Positions 1 through 8,548 of a stretch of 64,000 nucleotides of DNA are shown here, piece by piece. The stretch lies in contig NZ_AP027081.1 in assembly GCF_030295425.1 (NCBI RefSeq), forward strand, positions 1,798,001 to 1,862,000, written 5' to 3'. The position numbers were made by a program, and so were the translations under genes. The notes below the pieces were generated by a model, which was not told where the DNA came from, did no database searches, and worked only from the letters and a program-made list of their open reading frames with translations. The number at the start of each line of letters is the position of its first letter. Within the stretch, counting starts at the first letter, position 1. Source of the stretch: Mesoterricola sediminis. Its GTDB lineage: Bacteria > Acidobacteriota > Holophagae > Holophagales > Holophagaceae.

Positions 1-1238
1 GTGGGCTTGGGCGCCGCGGGCCAGGGCGTGGCGGGCGCCACCCGGGCGAGGAGGTTCCACGCGTCAAGGCGGGCGGTCCAGCATGGGTGGTCCAGGAAGC
101 GCTTCAGGAGGGCGAGGCGCCGCTCCTCGGGCACCTTCCACCGCGCGAGGGCGGGCAGGAACACCTGGACGGCGTCGTAGTTGGCCAGGGTCCAGAGGCG
201 CCGCACCAGCGGCTCCAGGTCGGCGGGGGGGGCGGGCATGTCGTCGATGGCGGCCGCGAGGCCGAGGGGGTCGTCCACGCCGAGCAGGAACTTGCCGTAG
301 CGGTCGGCCTCGGCCGGCGCGTGCCGGCGGAGGACGCCCAGACAGGGCCCGCAGAGGGGGCCGGCGTAGGTGCGGAACGCCAGGTCCTTCACCTGGGCCA
401 GGACCTCGGGCGCCACGGTGGGCAGCTTGGAAAGCCGCTCCAGCACCGCCAGCTTCACGAGGAGGAAGTCGGAGCCCAGGGCCTGGAGCTCCAGCGGGGC
501 GAATTCGGCGCTGGCCTGGAGGGGCAGGCCCTCAATGAGCCGCTGGGCGGGGCCGGGGCTGAAGGGCCTGGCCAGGGCCCCCTTGAGGAGGGCGGTGTGG
601 ACCTGGGCCCGGGCCTCCCAGGGGCCGCGGTTCCAGGCGTCCAGGTACCAGAGGCTGTTGGGGTCCGGCATGCGGGGATCCCCCTTCTCCAGGCCGGCGA
701 GGACCAGGCGGATCCGGGCGGCCTCCGCGCGCACGGGATCGGTCTTGCCGGCCTTGCGGAGGGCCTCCAGGAAGGCGGCGCAGCCGGGTCCGGGGACGCA
801 GCCGTTGATGCGCGCGGCTGCGACCTGCCCCTCCAGGTGGAGGGCGGCGGGCCAGGTGGCGGCCTCGCCGGGCTCCAGGCGCTCCAGGGCCTCGAGGGCG
901 TGCCTGGATTTCAGGCGGTTGAGGACATGCAGGGCGGTGAAGCGGTCCTCGGGGGTCCGGGCGGTCCTGGCGCGGACCTCCCAGTCGGCGGCCTCAGGAT
1001 GGTCGAGCCAGGGCGGCAGGAGCGCGGGGGCCCCGGGGGCGCCGATGCGCTTCAGGGCGCGCTCGAGCCGGGCCCGGTCCGCGTCCGGGAGCTTGTCGGC
1101 GGCCACCGCGGGCGGCTTGCGGTTCCATTCCGCCCGGACCGCGTCCGCGGCCGTGAAGGAGGCCTGCTGGGCCGCGGCCTGGAGGGCCAGGGCCGCGGCC
1201 AGGGCTGATTTCTGGCAGAATGAGCGCGAGAGGTGCAT
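1..1238 (-). CDS. secreted hypothetical protein, C-terminus outside window
   Basis: An open frame of 412 codons begins at the ATG on the minus strand at 1238-1236 and runs off the left edge without a stop. The N-terminus (MHLSRSFCQKS, then an Ala/Leu stretch to about residue 24) looks like a Sec signal peptide, so the product is probably periplasmic. The rest is Leu/Ala/Arg-rich with predicted helical character, and HEAT-like repeats are possible. Two cysteine pairs are visible, NGCVPGPGC and LCGPC, which could form disulfides or bind metal. I do not recognise the family. The gene is divergent from the glycosyltransferase at 1256 with only 17 bp between start codons. Confidence 0.65.
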   Translation of the reverse strand, partial: MHLSRSFCQKSALAAALALQAAAQQASFTAADAVRAEWNRKPPAVAADKLPDADRARLERALKRIGAPGAPALLPPWLDHPEAADWEVRARTARTPEDRFTALHVLNRLKSRHALEALERLEPGEAATWPAALHLEGQVAAARINGCVPGPGCAAFLEALRKAGKTDPVRAEAARIRLVLAGLEKGDPRMPDPNSLWYLDAWNRGPWEARAQVHTALLKGALARPFSPGPAQRLIEGLPLQASAEFAPLELQALGSDFLLVKLAVLERLSKLPTVAPEVLAQVKDLAFRTYAGPLCGPCLGVLRRHAPAEADRYGKFLLGVDDPLGLAAAIDDMPAPPADLEPLVRRLWTLANYDAVQVFLPALARWKVPEERRLALLKRFLDHPCWTARLDAWNLLARVAPATPWPAAPKP

Positions 1239-1255
1239 TTCTTGATCCTTGATCC

Positions 1256-2326
1256 ATGGACCATCTTACGCGAGGACCGGGCGGCCGTCCCGGGACGGCC
1301 TTGAGCGGCGCGATCCCGGCCGGCGCGCACTGGGTCCGGGTGCCCCGGTTCTTCGGGGACGCCATGATGATCCACGCCGCCCTCGCGCCCCTCCGGGCCG
1401 CGGGCCTGCCCCTCGTGGCCTGGGGCCCGGGCTGGGTGGTGGACCTCTTCGACGGGAGCCCGGACTACGCGGCCGCCGTGCCCGAACCCGCGCGCAAGTA
1501 CAGTCCCTGGGAGGCGGCGCGCATGCTGCGCGAGCACCGCCCGGCTTCGCTGATCAACTTCCCCAAGAGCCACCGGCCCCTCCTGGCCGGGCTCCTGGCG
1601 CGGATCCCCCTGCGCCTGGGGTGCGGGGACGGGGGCGCCTTCCTGGGCTACACCCACAGCATCGCCTTCTACCGGCAGGACACCCCCTTCGTGGCGCGCT
1701 ACGCGGACGTGGTGGCCCGGGCCTTCCCCGACCTGGCCGCGCGGCCCGCGCCCTTCCGCCCCTTCCGTCCCCGGGCCGGGGCCCTGGCGGAGGCCGCGGC
1801 CCTGCGCGCGGAACTGGGGCTGGACGCCTACGCCGTGCTGGCGCCGGGGGCCAATTCCCCCAGCAAGCGCCTCTCCGTGGCCTGCCTCGCGGGCCTCGCG
1901 GGCCGGCTCGCGGACGCGGGCGTCGCCCCGGTCATCCTCGGGGCCGGCGACGGGGACCGCGCGCTGGCAGGGGCCATCCGGGACCTGGAGCCCCGGGCCC
2001 TGGACCTCACCAATCGCGGCGGCCTCGCCGTATCGGCCGCCTGGATCTCGGGGGCCCGGGCGCTGGTGGGCGTGGATTCGGGCCTGTCCCACCTCGCCGC
2101 CGGCTGCGGCATCCCGACCCTGGCGGTGTACGGGCCGACGCGCCCCCGCCACTCCGCCCCCTGGGGCCCCCGGGTGCGGGTCTTCCGGAAGGAAGGCCTG
2201 GCCTGCCTTGAATGCTGGAAGCTGGACTGCCCCGTTCCGGGCCACCCCTGCATGGCCGACCTGGATCCCGAGGCCCTCTGGGCCGCCCTCGCCGATCTGA
2301 TGGCCGCGGGGCCCGCCGTCCCCTGA
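1256..2326 (+). CDS. glycosyltransferase family 9 (ADP-heptose:LPS heptosyltransferase-like)
   Basis: The 356-residue product has the two-domain GT9 layout. An N-terminal half with the motif RVPRFFGDAMMIHAAL replaces the usual RxSxLGDxxxxxP start. A nucleotide-sugar domain follows, with APGANSPSKRL and then VGVDSGLSHLAAGCGIPT and YGPTRP. GT9 enzymes add heptose from ADP-heptose to the LPS inner core on the cytoplasmic face of the inner membrane. The role here is inferred from family only, and the exact acceptor cannot be told. No clear ribosome binding site precedes the ATG at 1256; a TTG at 1301 is an alternative start. The gene stands alone and ends 55 bp before glgC. Confidence 0.85.
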   Translation: MDHLTRGPGGRPGTALSGAIPAGAHWVRVPRFFGDAMMIHAALAPLRAAGLPLVAWGPGWVVDLFDGSPDYAAAVPEPARKYSPWEAARMLREHRPASLINFPKSHRPLLAGLLARIPLRLGCGDGGAFLGYTHSIAFYRQDTPFVARYADVVARAFPDLAARPAPFRPFRPRAGALAEAAALRAELGLDAYAVLAPGANSPSKRLSVACLAGLAGRLADAGVAPVILGAGDGDRALAGAIRDLEPRALDLTNRGGLAVSAAWISGARALVGVDSGLSHLAAGCGIPTLAVYGPTRPRHSAPWGPRVRVFRKEGLACLECWKLDCPVPGHPCMADLDPEALWAALADLMAAGPAVP

Positions 2327-2358
2327 CCCCTCCCGGGCGCCGTTCCCCCCAGTCGTCC

Positions 2359-2376
2359 TACAATGGGGGCCGGAGG
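2359..2376 (+). promoter_or_regulatory. candidate -10 box and SD of glgC
   Basis: TACAAT at 2359-2364 matches the -10 consensus in 5 of 6 positions, and GGAGG at 2372-2376 is a clear Shine-Dalgarno 5 nt before the glgC ATG at 2382. No convincing -35 box lies 17 bp upstream. If the box is used, the 5' leader would be only about 11 nt. Confidence 0.35.
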
Positions 2377-2381
2377 CGGCC

Positions 2382-3647
2382 ATGTCCCAGCGGGAAGTCT
2401 TCCTCGCGGCGCAGCGCACCGTGGCCCTGGTGCTGGCGGGAGGCCGCGGCAAGCGCCTCCACGACCTGACCCGGCGGATCGCCAAGCCCGTCCTGGATTT
2501 CGGGGGCAAGTACCGGATCATCGACTTCACGCTCAGCAACTGCGTCAATTCGCACATCCGGCGCATCCTGGTGCTGACCCAGTACAACAGCCACCTGCTG
2601 CTGGAGCACCTCCAGTTCGGTTGGTCCTTCCTGGACCCCCGGATCGACGAGTTCGTGCACGTGCTGCCCGCCCAGCAGAGCCTGGAGGGGGACGCCTGGT
2701 ACGCCGGGACGGCGGACGCCGTGTGGCAGAACCTGGAGAACATCCGCCGCCACGGGCCCGAGACGGTGCTCGTCCTCGCGGGGGACCACATCTACAAGAT
2801 GGACTACCGCCTCTTCCTGGAGGACCACCTGGAAAAGGACGCGGACGTGACCGTGGCCTGCCTGGAGGTGCCCCTCGACGCCGCCCGGGACTTCGGCGTC
2901 GTGGAGGCCGCCGAGGACGACCGGATCCTGTCCTTCGCGGAGAAGCCGCTGGACCCGAGGCCGGTGCCGGGCCGGCCCGGCCTGGCCTTTGCCAGCATGG
3001 GCATCTACCTGTTCAAGGCCAGCTTCCTCTACGAGCGCCTCGCCGAGGACGCGATCCGCCCGGGCTCCTCCCACGACTTCGGCCGGGACGTCATCCCCTT
3101 CCTCGTGCCCCACGCCCGGGTCTTCGCGCACCGCTTCGGGCGGAGCTGCGTGCCGAACCTGGACAAGGCCCCCTACTGGCGCGACGTGGGCACCCTGGAC
3201 GCCTACTGGGAGGCGAACATGGACCTGACGAGCGTCGACCCGGAACTCAACCTCTACGACGCCGCCTGGCCCGTGTACACCCGCCTGGAGCAGTCCCCGC
3301 CGGCCAAGTTCGTGCACAGCGACCCCCACCGGAACGGCGTGGCCATCAGCAGCCTGGTCTCCGCGGGGTGCATCGTCTCCGGTGCCACCGTCCACCGGAG
3401 CCTCCTCTTCTCGGGCGCCCGGGCCCACTCCCAGGCCTACCTCCACGAGGCCGTCGTGCTCCCGGACGCGGACATCGGGGAGGGCGCGCGGCTCCACCGC
3501 GTCATCGTGGACCGCGGCTGCCGGATCCCCCCGGGGCTCGTCGCGGGCCAGGATCCCGAGGCCGACGCCCGGCGCTTCCATCGCACCGCGGGTGGTGCAA
3601 CCCTGATATCGCAGCGGATGTTGGACCGCCTCCAGGGAACGCGATGA
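2382..3647 (+). CDS. glgC: glucose-1-phosphate adenylyltransferase (ADP-glucose pyrophosphorylase)
   Basis: The product makes ADP-glucose from ATP and glucose-1-phosphate, the committed step of bacterial glycogen synthesis, in the cytoplasm. The 421-residue length is normal. Visible family motifs are the nucleotide-binding LVLAGGRGKRLHDLT, KPVLDFGGKYRIIDF, the Tyr-containing WYAGTADAVWQN, LAGDHIYKMDY, the sugar-phosphate FAEKP loop and the C-terminal left-handed beta-helix with hexapeptide-like ISSLVSAGCIVSG. GGAGG lies 5 nt before the ATG. The stop codon overlaps the glgA start (ATGA at 3644-3647), so the two are translationally coupled, and precursor synthesis and chain elongation sit in one transcript. 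Confidence 0.97.
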   Translation: MSQREVFLAAQRTVALVLAGGRGKRLHDLTRRIAKPVLDFGGKYRIIDFTLSNCVNSHIRRILVLTQYNSHLLLEHLQFGWSFLDPRIDEFVHVLPAQQSLEGDAWYAGTADAVWQNLENIRRHGPETVLVLAGDHIYKMDYRLFLEDHLEKDADVTVACLEVPLDAARDFGVVEAAEDDRILSFAEKPLDPRPVPGRPGLAFASMGIYLFKASFLYERLAEDAIRPGSSHDFGRDVIPFLVPHARVFAHRFGRSCVPNLDKAPYWRDVGTLDAYWEANMDLTSVDPELNLYDAAWPVYTRLEQSPPAKFVHSDPHRNGVAISSLVSAGCIVSGATVHRSLLFSGARAHSQAYLHEAVVLPDADIGEGARLHRVIVDRGCRIPPGLVAGQDPEADARRFHRTAGGATLISQRMLDRLQGTR

Positions 3648-5077
3648 GAATCCTCCATGCGGCATCTGAAATCTTCCCCTACGTGAAGGTGGGGGGCCTG
3701 GGCGACGTCATGGCGGCCCTCCCCGTCGCGCAGCGGCAGCTCGGCGCCGACGCCCGCGTGATGCTGCCCGGCTTCGGGAGCCTCCTGGCGGGGGTCGAGG
3801 GCCTGGAGCCGGTGCGGACCTTCCCCGATCTCCTGGGGCAGGGGGAGGCCCGGCTCCTGCAGGGGCGGACCGCCTCGGGGGTGCCCATCTACCTCCTGGA
3901 CCACCCGGCCCTCTTCAACCGGGACGGGGGCCCCTACGTGGAGGCCGGCGACAGCCACCTGCGCTTCGCGGCCTTCGCCTGGGCCTGCGCCCAGGTGGGC
4001 CTCCACGGGGACGGCCGCGGCTGGCAACCGGCCATCGTCCAGGCCCACGACTGGCAGGCCGCCCTCGCCCCGGCCTACATGGCCCAGGACGCCGTGACCG
4101 GCCCCCGGTCGGTCATGACGATCCACAACATGGCCTACCAGGGCCTCTATCCGGCCTCCCTGCTGCCCGCCCTCTGGATCGGACCCACCCTCTTCCACCC
4201 CGAGGGGGCGGAGTTCTACGGCCGCATCAACTTCCTCAAGGCCGGCCTGGCCTACGCCAGCCGCATCACCACCGTCAGCCCCACCTACGCCCGCGAGATC
4301 CAGCACCACGAGGCCGGCTTCGGCCTGGAGGGCATCCTGGCCCGGCGGCGCCGGGACCTGTCCGGCATCCTCAACGGGGTGGACTACGACGTCTGGAACC
4401 CGGCCGCGACCCCGCACCTGCAGCACCACTACGATGTCCGGCACATGTCCGGCAAGAAGGTGGCCAAGAACCTGCTCCAGCGGGAGACCGGGTTGGCCGA
4501 GTCCCCGGACCGGCCCCTCTTCGGGGTCGTCAGCCGCCTCGTGGACCAGAAGGGCCTGGACCTGGTCATCGAGAACATCGCGTACCTGATCCAGCTCGAC
4601 GCCCAGCTCGTCGTCCTGGGCACCGGGGACCCCCGCCTGGAGGCGGCCCTGCAGGCCGCGGCGGAGGCCCACCCCGACAGCGTCGCGGCCGTCCTGGACT
4701 ACGACGAGGGCCTCGCCCACCGCATCCTGGCCGGCTCGGACGTGATCCTCGTCCCCAGCCGCCACGAACCCTGCGGCCTCACCCAGCTCTACGCCCTCCG
4801 CTACGGCTCCCTCCCCCTCGTCCGCAAGACGGGGGGGCTCGCGGACACCGTCGTGGACGCCAACGCCCATTCCCTCATGGATTCCACGGCCACGGGCTTC
4901 GTGTTCAAGGAGGCCAGCTCCTGGATCCTGGGCGAGACCATCGGCCGGGCCTGCCGCCTGTACCGGGAGGATCCCAAGGCCTGGGCGAGCGTGCAGCGCC
5001 ACGCCATGACCCGGAACTTCAGCTGGAAGGCCAGCGCCCAGGAGTACCTGGACCTGTACGCCTCGCTCCTCCGGTAG
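3644..5077 (+). CDS. glgA: glycogen synthase (ADP-glucose type, GT5)
   Basis: The enzyme transfers glucose from ADP-glucose to the non-reducing end of alpha-1,4-glucan. The 477 residues are typical of bacterial GlgA. The N-terminal substrate loop reads KVGGLGDV (K15), a variant of the classical KTGGL. MTIHNMAYQG, TVSPTYAREI, GILNGVDYDVWNP and the C-terminal GT-B motifs VSRLVDQKGLDL, PSRHEPCGLTQLYALRYGS and VRKTGGLADTV are all present. The ATG at 3644 overlaps the glgC TGA. The GlgA-type start MRILHAASEIFP confirms that the true gene is this shorter frame and not the longer upstream extension inside glgC. Confidence 0.97.
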   Translation: MRILHAASEIFPYVKVGGLGDVMAALPVAQRQLGADARVMLPGFGSLLAGVEGLEPVRTFPDLLGQGEARLLQGRTASGVPIYLLDHPALFNRDGGPYVEAGDSHLRFAAFAWACAQVGLHGDGRGWQPAIVQAHDWQAALAPAYMAQDAVTGPRSVMTIHNMAYQGLYPASLLPALWIGPTLFHPEGAEFYGRINFLKAGLAYASRITTVSPTYAREIQHHEAGFGLEGILARRRRDLSGILNGVDYDVWNPAATPHLQHHYDVRHMSGKKVAKNLLQRETGLAESPDRPLFGVVSRLVDQKGLDLVIENIAYLIQLDAQLVVLGTGDPRLEAALQAAAEAHPDSVAAVLDYDEGLAHRILAGSDVILVPSRHEPCGLTQLYALRYGSLPLVRKTGGLADTVVDANAHSLMDSTATGFVFKEASSWILGETIGRACRLYREDPKAWASVQRHAMTRNFSWKASAQEYLDLYASLLR

Positions 5078-5162
5078 GCCCGCCTCCACCCGCCGGGGCC
5101 TCCCGGGGCCGGACATCGCGCCAGGTTCCGGCATCCAACTGCCCGTGAAGGGAGCACGGACA

Positions 5163-7775
5163 ATGGATGTCGCAACGCCTTCCCAGGCCATCCAGGATCT
5201 CGACGCGCGGCTGGCGCGGGTGAAACAGGCCCAGCAGGCCTACGCCGCCTACGGGCAGGAGGCCGTGGACGCCATCTTCCGGGCCGCCGCCCTGGCCGCG
5301 GCCGACGCCCGGATCCCCCTCGCCCGCCTCGCGGTGGAGGAGACGGGCATGGGCCTCGTGGAGGACAAGGTGGTGAAGAACCACTTTGCCGCCGAATACA
5401 TCTACAACGCCTACAAGGATGAGCGCACCTGCGGCGTGCTCGAGTCCGACCCGGCGGCCGGGATCCTCCGCATCGCCGAGCCCGTGGGCGTCGTGTGCGG
5501 CATCGTCCCCACCACCAACCCCACCTCCACGACCATCTTCAAGGCGCTCATCTGCCTCAAGACCCGGAACGGCATCCTCTTCTCCCCCCACCCTCGGGCG
5601 AAGCGGGCCACCTGCGAGGCCGCCCGCGTCGTCCTGGAGGCGGCCGTGGCGGCCGGGGCGCCCCCCCACATCCTCGGCTGGATCCCGGAGCCCTCCGTGG
5701 AGCTGACCCACCACGTCATGCACCACCCCGACGTGAACCTCATCCTGGCCACGGGCGGCTCCGGCATGGTGCGGGCCGCCTATTCCTCGGGCAAGCCCGC
5801 CATCGGGGTGGGGGCCGGCAACGTGCCCGTCGTGATCGACGAGACGGCGGACATCAAGCGGGCGGTCGCCTCCATCCTCCTGTCCAAGACCTTCGACAAC
5901 GGCGTCGTCTGCGCCTCGGAGCAGGCGGTGATCGCCGTGGGGCCGGCCTACGAGGCGGTGCGGGAGCGCTTCGCCACCCACCGGGGCCACCTGCTGGCGG
6001 AGGGGGAGCTGGACGCCGTCCGGGGCCTCCTGCTCAAGGAGGGCAACCTGAACGCCGCGGTGGTGGGCCAGAGCGCCCCCGCCCTGGCGCGCATGGCCGG
6101 GATCCAGGTGGACCCGGCCACCCAGGTGCTCATCGGGGAGGTGACCTCCACGGGCCCGGAGGAGCCCTTCGCCCACGAGAAGCTCTCCCCCACCCTCGCC
6201 CTGTACCGGGCCGCGGACTTCCCCGAGGCCCTCGCCAAGGCCGAGGCCCTCGTGGCCCTGGGGGGGATCGGGCACACCTCCGTCCTCTACACGGACCAGG
6301 ACCTGCACCCGGAGCGGGTGCGGCTCTTCGGGGAGCGCATGAAGACGGGCCGGGTCCTCGTGAACACGCCCAGCTCCCAGGGGGGCATCGGCGACCTCTA
6401 CAACTTCAAGCTCGCGCCCTCGCTCACCCTGGGCTGCGGCTCCTGGGGCGGCAATTCCATCTCGGACAACGTGGGGCCCCGCCACCTCCTCAACATCAAG
6501 ACCGTCGCCCAGAGGGCCGAGAACATGCTGTGGCACAAGCTGCCGAAGAACATCTACTTCCGCCGGGGGTGCCTCCCCTTCGCCCTCCAGGACCTGGCGG
6601 GGCAGAAGCGGGCGGCGATCATCACGGACCGCTTCCTCTTCGACGCGGGCCGGGTGGAGGCCACGGCCCGGAGCCTCAAGGACCTGGGCCTGGAGGTGGA
6701 GGTCTTCCACGAGGTGGAGGCCGACCCCACCCTGGGCGTGATCCAGCGGGGCGTGGCCATGCTCCGGGCCTTCCGCCCGGACACGCTGGTCGCCCTGGGG
6801 GGCGGGAGCCCCATGGACGCCGCCAAGATCATGGGGGTCCTGTACGAGCATCCGGAGGTGGACTTCAAGGACCTGGCCCTGCGCTTCATGGACATCCGCA
6901 AGCGCATCTACCCCTTCCCGCGCATGGGGCGGAAGGCCATCCTCGTGGCCATCCCCACCACGTCGGGCACGGGCAGCGAGGTGACCCCCTTCGCGGTGGT
7001 CACGGACGAGACGACGGGCATGAAGTACCCCATCGCCGATTACGAACTCACGCCCACCCTCGCCATCGTGGACCCGGACCTGGTCATGGACATGCCGCCC
7101 GCCCTCACGGCCCACGGGGGCATCGACGCGGTCACCCATGCCCTGGAGGCCTACGTGTCGGTCATGGCCAGCGAGTTCACGGACCCCCAGGCCCTCCAGG
7201 CCCTGCGCCTCCTCAAGACCCACCTGCCGTCCGCCTACGCCCTGGGGGCGCGGGATCCCAGGGCCCGGGAGGCCGTGCACAGCGCCGCCACCCTGGCGGG
7301 CATCGCCTTCGCCAACGCCTTCCTGGGGGTCTGCCATTCCATGGCCCACAAGCTGGGTTCCCTGTACCACCTGCCCCATGGCTTGGCCAACGGGCTGCTG
7401 ATCCCCAACGTGATCCGCTACAACGCCACCGATACCCCCACCAAGCAAACGGCCTTCAGCCAGTACGACCGGCCCCACGCGCGCTGCCGCTACGGGGAGA
7501 TCGCCGTCCACCTGGGCCTGGGCGGCCAGAGCCTGGACGCGCAGGTGGAGAACCTCCTGGCCTGGCTGGAGGGCCTGAAGGCCACCCTCCAGCTGCCCGC
7601 GTCCATCCGGGAGGCGGGGGTGCCGGAGCGGGCCTTCATGGAGAACCTGGACGCCCTGGCGGAGGACGCCTTCGACGACCAGTGCACGGGCACGAACCCG
7701 CGCTTCCCGCTCATGGCCGAGATCCGCCAGCTGCTGCTGGACACCTACCACGGCCGCCCCTACCGGGAGGGCTGA
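5163..7775 (+). CDS. adhE: bifunctional acetaldehyde-CoA/alcohol dehydrogenase
   Basis: This 870-residue AdhE reduces acetyl-CoA to acetaldehyde and on to ethanol, oxidising two NADH during fermentation. The N-terminal aldehyde dehydrogenase half has the catalytic cysteine in FDNGVVCASEQ (C250). After a linker at about residue 455, the C-terminal iron-dependent alcohol dehydrogenase half carries GGGSPMDAAKIM, IPTTSGTGSEVTPF, HGGIDAVTHALEAY and the metal-ligand stretch CHSMAHKLGSLYHLPHG. The start at 5163 is chosen because AAGGGA at 5148-5153 sits at good spacing; a GTG six codons upstream has none. It follows glgA by 85 bp and may be separately transcribed. It is convergent with the next gene, stops 3 bp apart. 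Confidence 0.96.
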   Translation: MDVATPSQAIQDLDARLARVKQAQQAYAAYGQEAVDAIFRAAALAAADARIPLARLAVEETGMGLVEDKVVKNHFAAEYIYNAYKDERTCGVLESDPAAGILRIAEPVGVVCGIVPTTNPTSTTIFKALICLKTRNGILFSPHPRAKRATCEAARVVLEAAVAAGAPPHILGWIPEPSVELTHHVMHHPDVNLILATGGSGMVRAAYSSGKPAIGVGAGNVPVVIDETADIKRAVASILLSKTFDNGVVCASEQAVIAVGPAYEAVRERFATHRGHLLAEGELDAVRGLLLKEGNLNAAVVGQSAPALARMAGIQVDPATQVLIGEVTSTGPEEPFAHEKLSPTLALYRAADFPEALAKAEALVALGGIGHTSVLYTDQDLHPERVRLFGERMKTGRVLVNTPSSQGGIGDLYNFKLAPSLTLGCGSWGGNSISDNVGPRHLLNIKTVAQRAENMLWHKLPKNIYFRRGCLPFALQDLAGQKRAAIITDRFLFDAGRVEATARSLKDLGLEVEVFHEVEADPTLGVIQRGVAMLRAFRPDTLVALGGGSPMDAAKIMGVLYEHPEVDFKDLALRFMDIRKRIYPFPRMGRKAILVAIPTTSGTGSEVTPFAVVTDETTGMKYPIADYELTPTLAIVDPDLVMDMPPALTAHGGIDAVTHALEAYVSVMASEFTDPQALQALRLLKTHLPSAYALGARDPRAREAVHSAATLAGIAFANAFLGVCHSMAHKLGSLYHLPHGLANGLLIPNVIRYNATDTPTKQTAFSQYDRPHARCRYGEIAVHLGLGGQSLDAQVENLLAWLEGLKATLQLPASIREAGVPERAFMENLDALAEDAFDDQCTGTNPRFPLMAEIRQLLLDTYHGRPYREG

Positions 7776-7778
7776 GGG

Positions 7779-8453
7779 TCAGAAGATGATGTTCAGGCCC
7801 AGGGAGAGGGTGTTGATGCCCTGCTTGGCGAACTGCACCTTCCCCGGGGCGGCGAGGCCGGCGGAGGTCAGGTCGATGGGGCGCTCCTGGGCCCGCAGGG
7901 CGGTGGCCTGCCACCGCACCTCCAGGCCCACCGACCGGCTGAACTGGTAGCCCAGGCCGGCGCCGTAGGTCGGCACGAGGTTGTTGGCGCTGTAGTTGGT
8001 GGTGGCCGTGCCGGTGGCGCCCAGGGCGAAGGTGCCCTTGCGGGTGGCCGTCACGTACGAGACCCCGAGGCCCACGAGGGCGTAGACGCGCCGGGAGGCC
8101 GCCCAGATGTAGTCCGCGCCGTAGGTGAAGGCGAACAGCTCGTTGGTGGTGGAGGCCGCGGCGCTGACCGTGCCGGCGCCGCCGGGGAGGACGATGACCT
8201 CGGGCTGGTTTCCGTTCGCCTTGAAGGTGCTGTAGCCGAAGCGCATGCGAACGGCGTCCCGGGTGCCGAGGGCGTAGGTCTCCGCCACGTCCAGGGAGAC
8301 GCCCGTTGTGGACCCCACCCAGGTCTTGGCGTCGCCGGAGGGCTGGGCCGTTCCGACCTGGACGCTCCAGTTGCCGCTCTCGGCCTGCAGGGGCGCGGCC
8401 GCGGCCAGGGCGGCGGCGAGGGCGAAGAGGGGGGCGCGGAGGGAAAGGCGCAT
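7779..8453 (-). CDS. outer-membrane beta-barrel protein (OmpW/opacity-like)
   Basis: A 224-residue protein with a clear signal peptide (MRLSLRAPLFALAAALAAAAPLQA) followed by alternating hydrophobic/polar strands rich in Gly, Tyr, Ser and Thr, and a C-terminal strand ending LSLGLNIIF with a terminal Phe, the usual outer-membrane barrel signature. Segments such as VYALVGLGVSYV and PTYGAGLGYQFSRSVGLEVRW resemble OmpA/OmpW-type eight-stranded barrels. Function is unknown; small barrels of this kind are structural or carry small hydrophobic solutes. AGGA lies upstream of the ATG at 8453. It stands between adhE (convergent) and glgP (same strand, upstream) and need not belong to either pathway. Confidence 0.8.
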   Translation of the reverse strand: MRLSLRAPLFALAAALAAAAPLQAESGNWSVQVGTAQPSGDAKTWVGSTTGVSLDVAETYALGTRDAVRMRFGYSTFKANGNQPEVIVLPGGAGTVSAAASTTNELFAFTYGADYIWAASRRVYALVGLGVSYVTATRKGTFALGATGTATTNYSANNLVPTYGAGLGYQFSRSVGLEVRWQATALRAQERPIDLTSAGLAAPGKVQFAKQGINTLSLGLNIIF

Positions 8454-8548
8454 GGACGGAATCCTCGCTGAAGGGCAGGGGGCCCTCCGCATTGTAAGCC
8501 GCCCGCGGTCCCAGGGCCATGCGGACCCGGGGCCGGGGCCGCGGTCCC

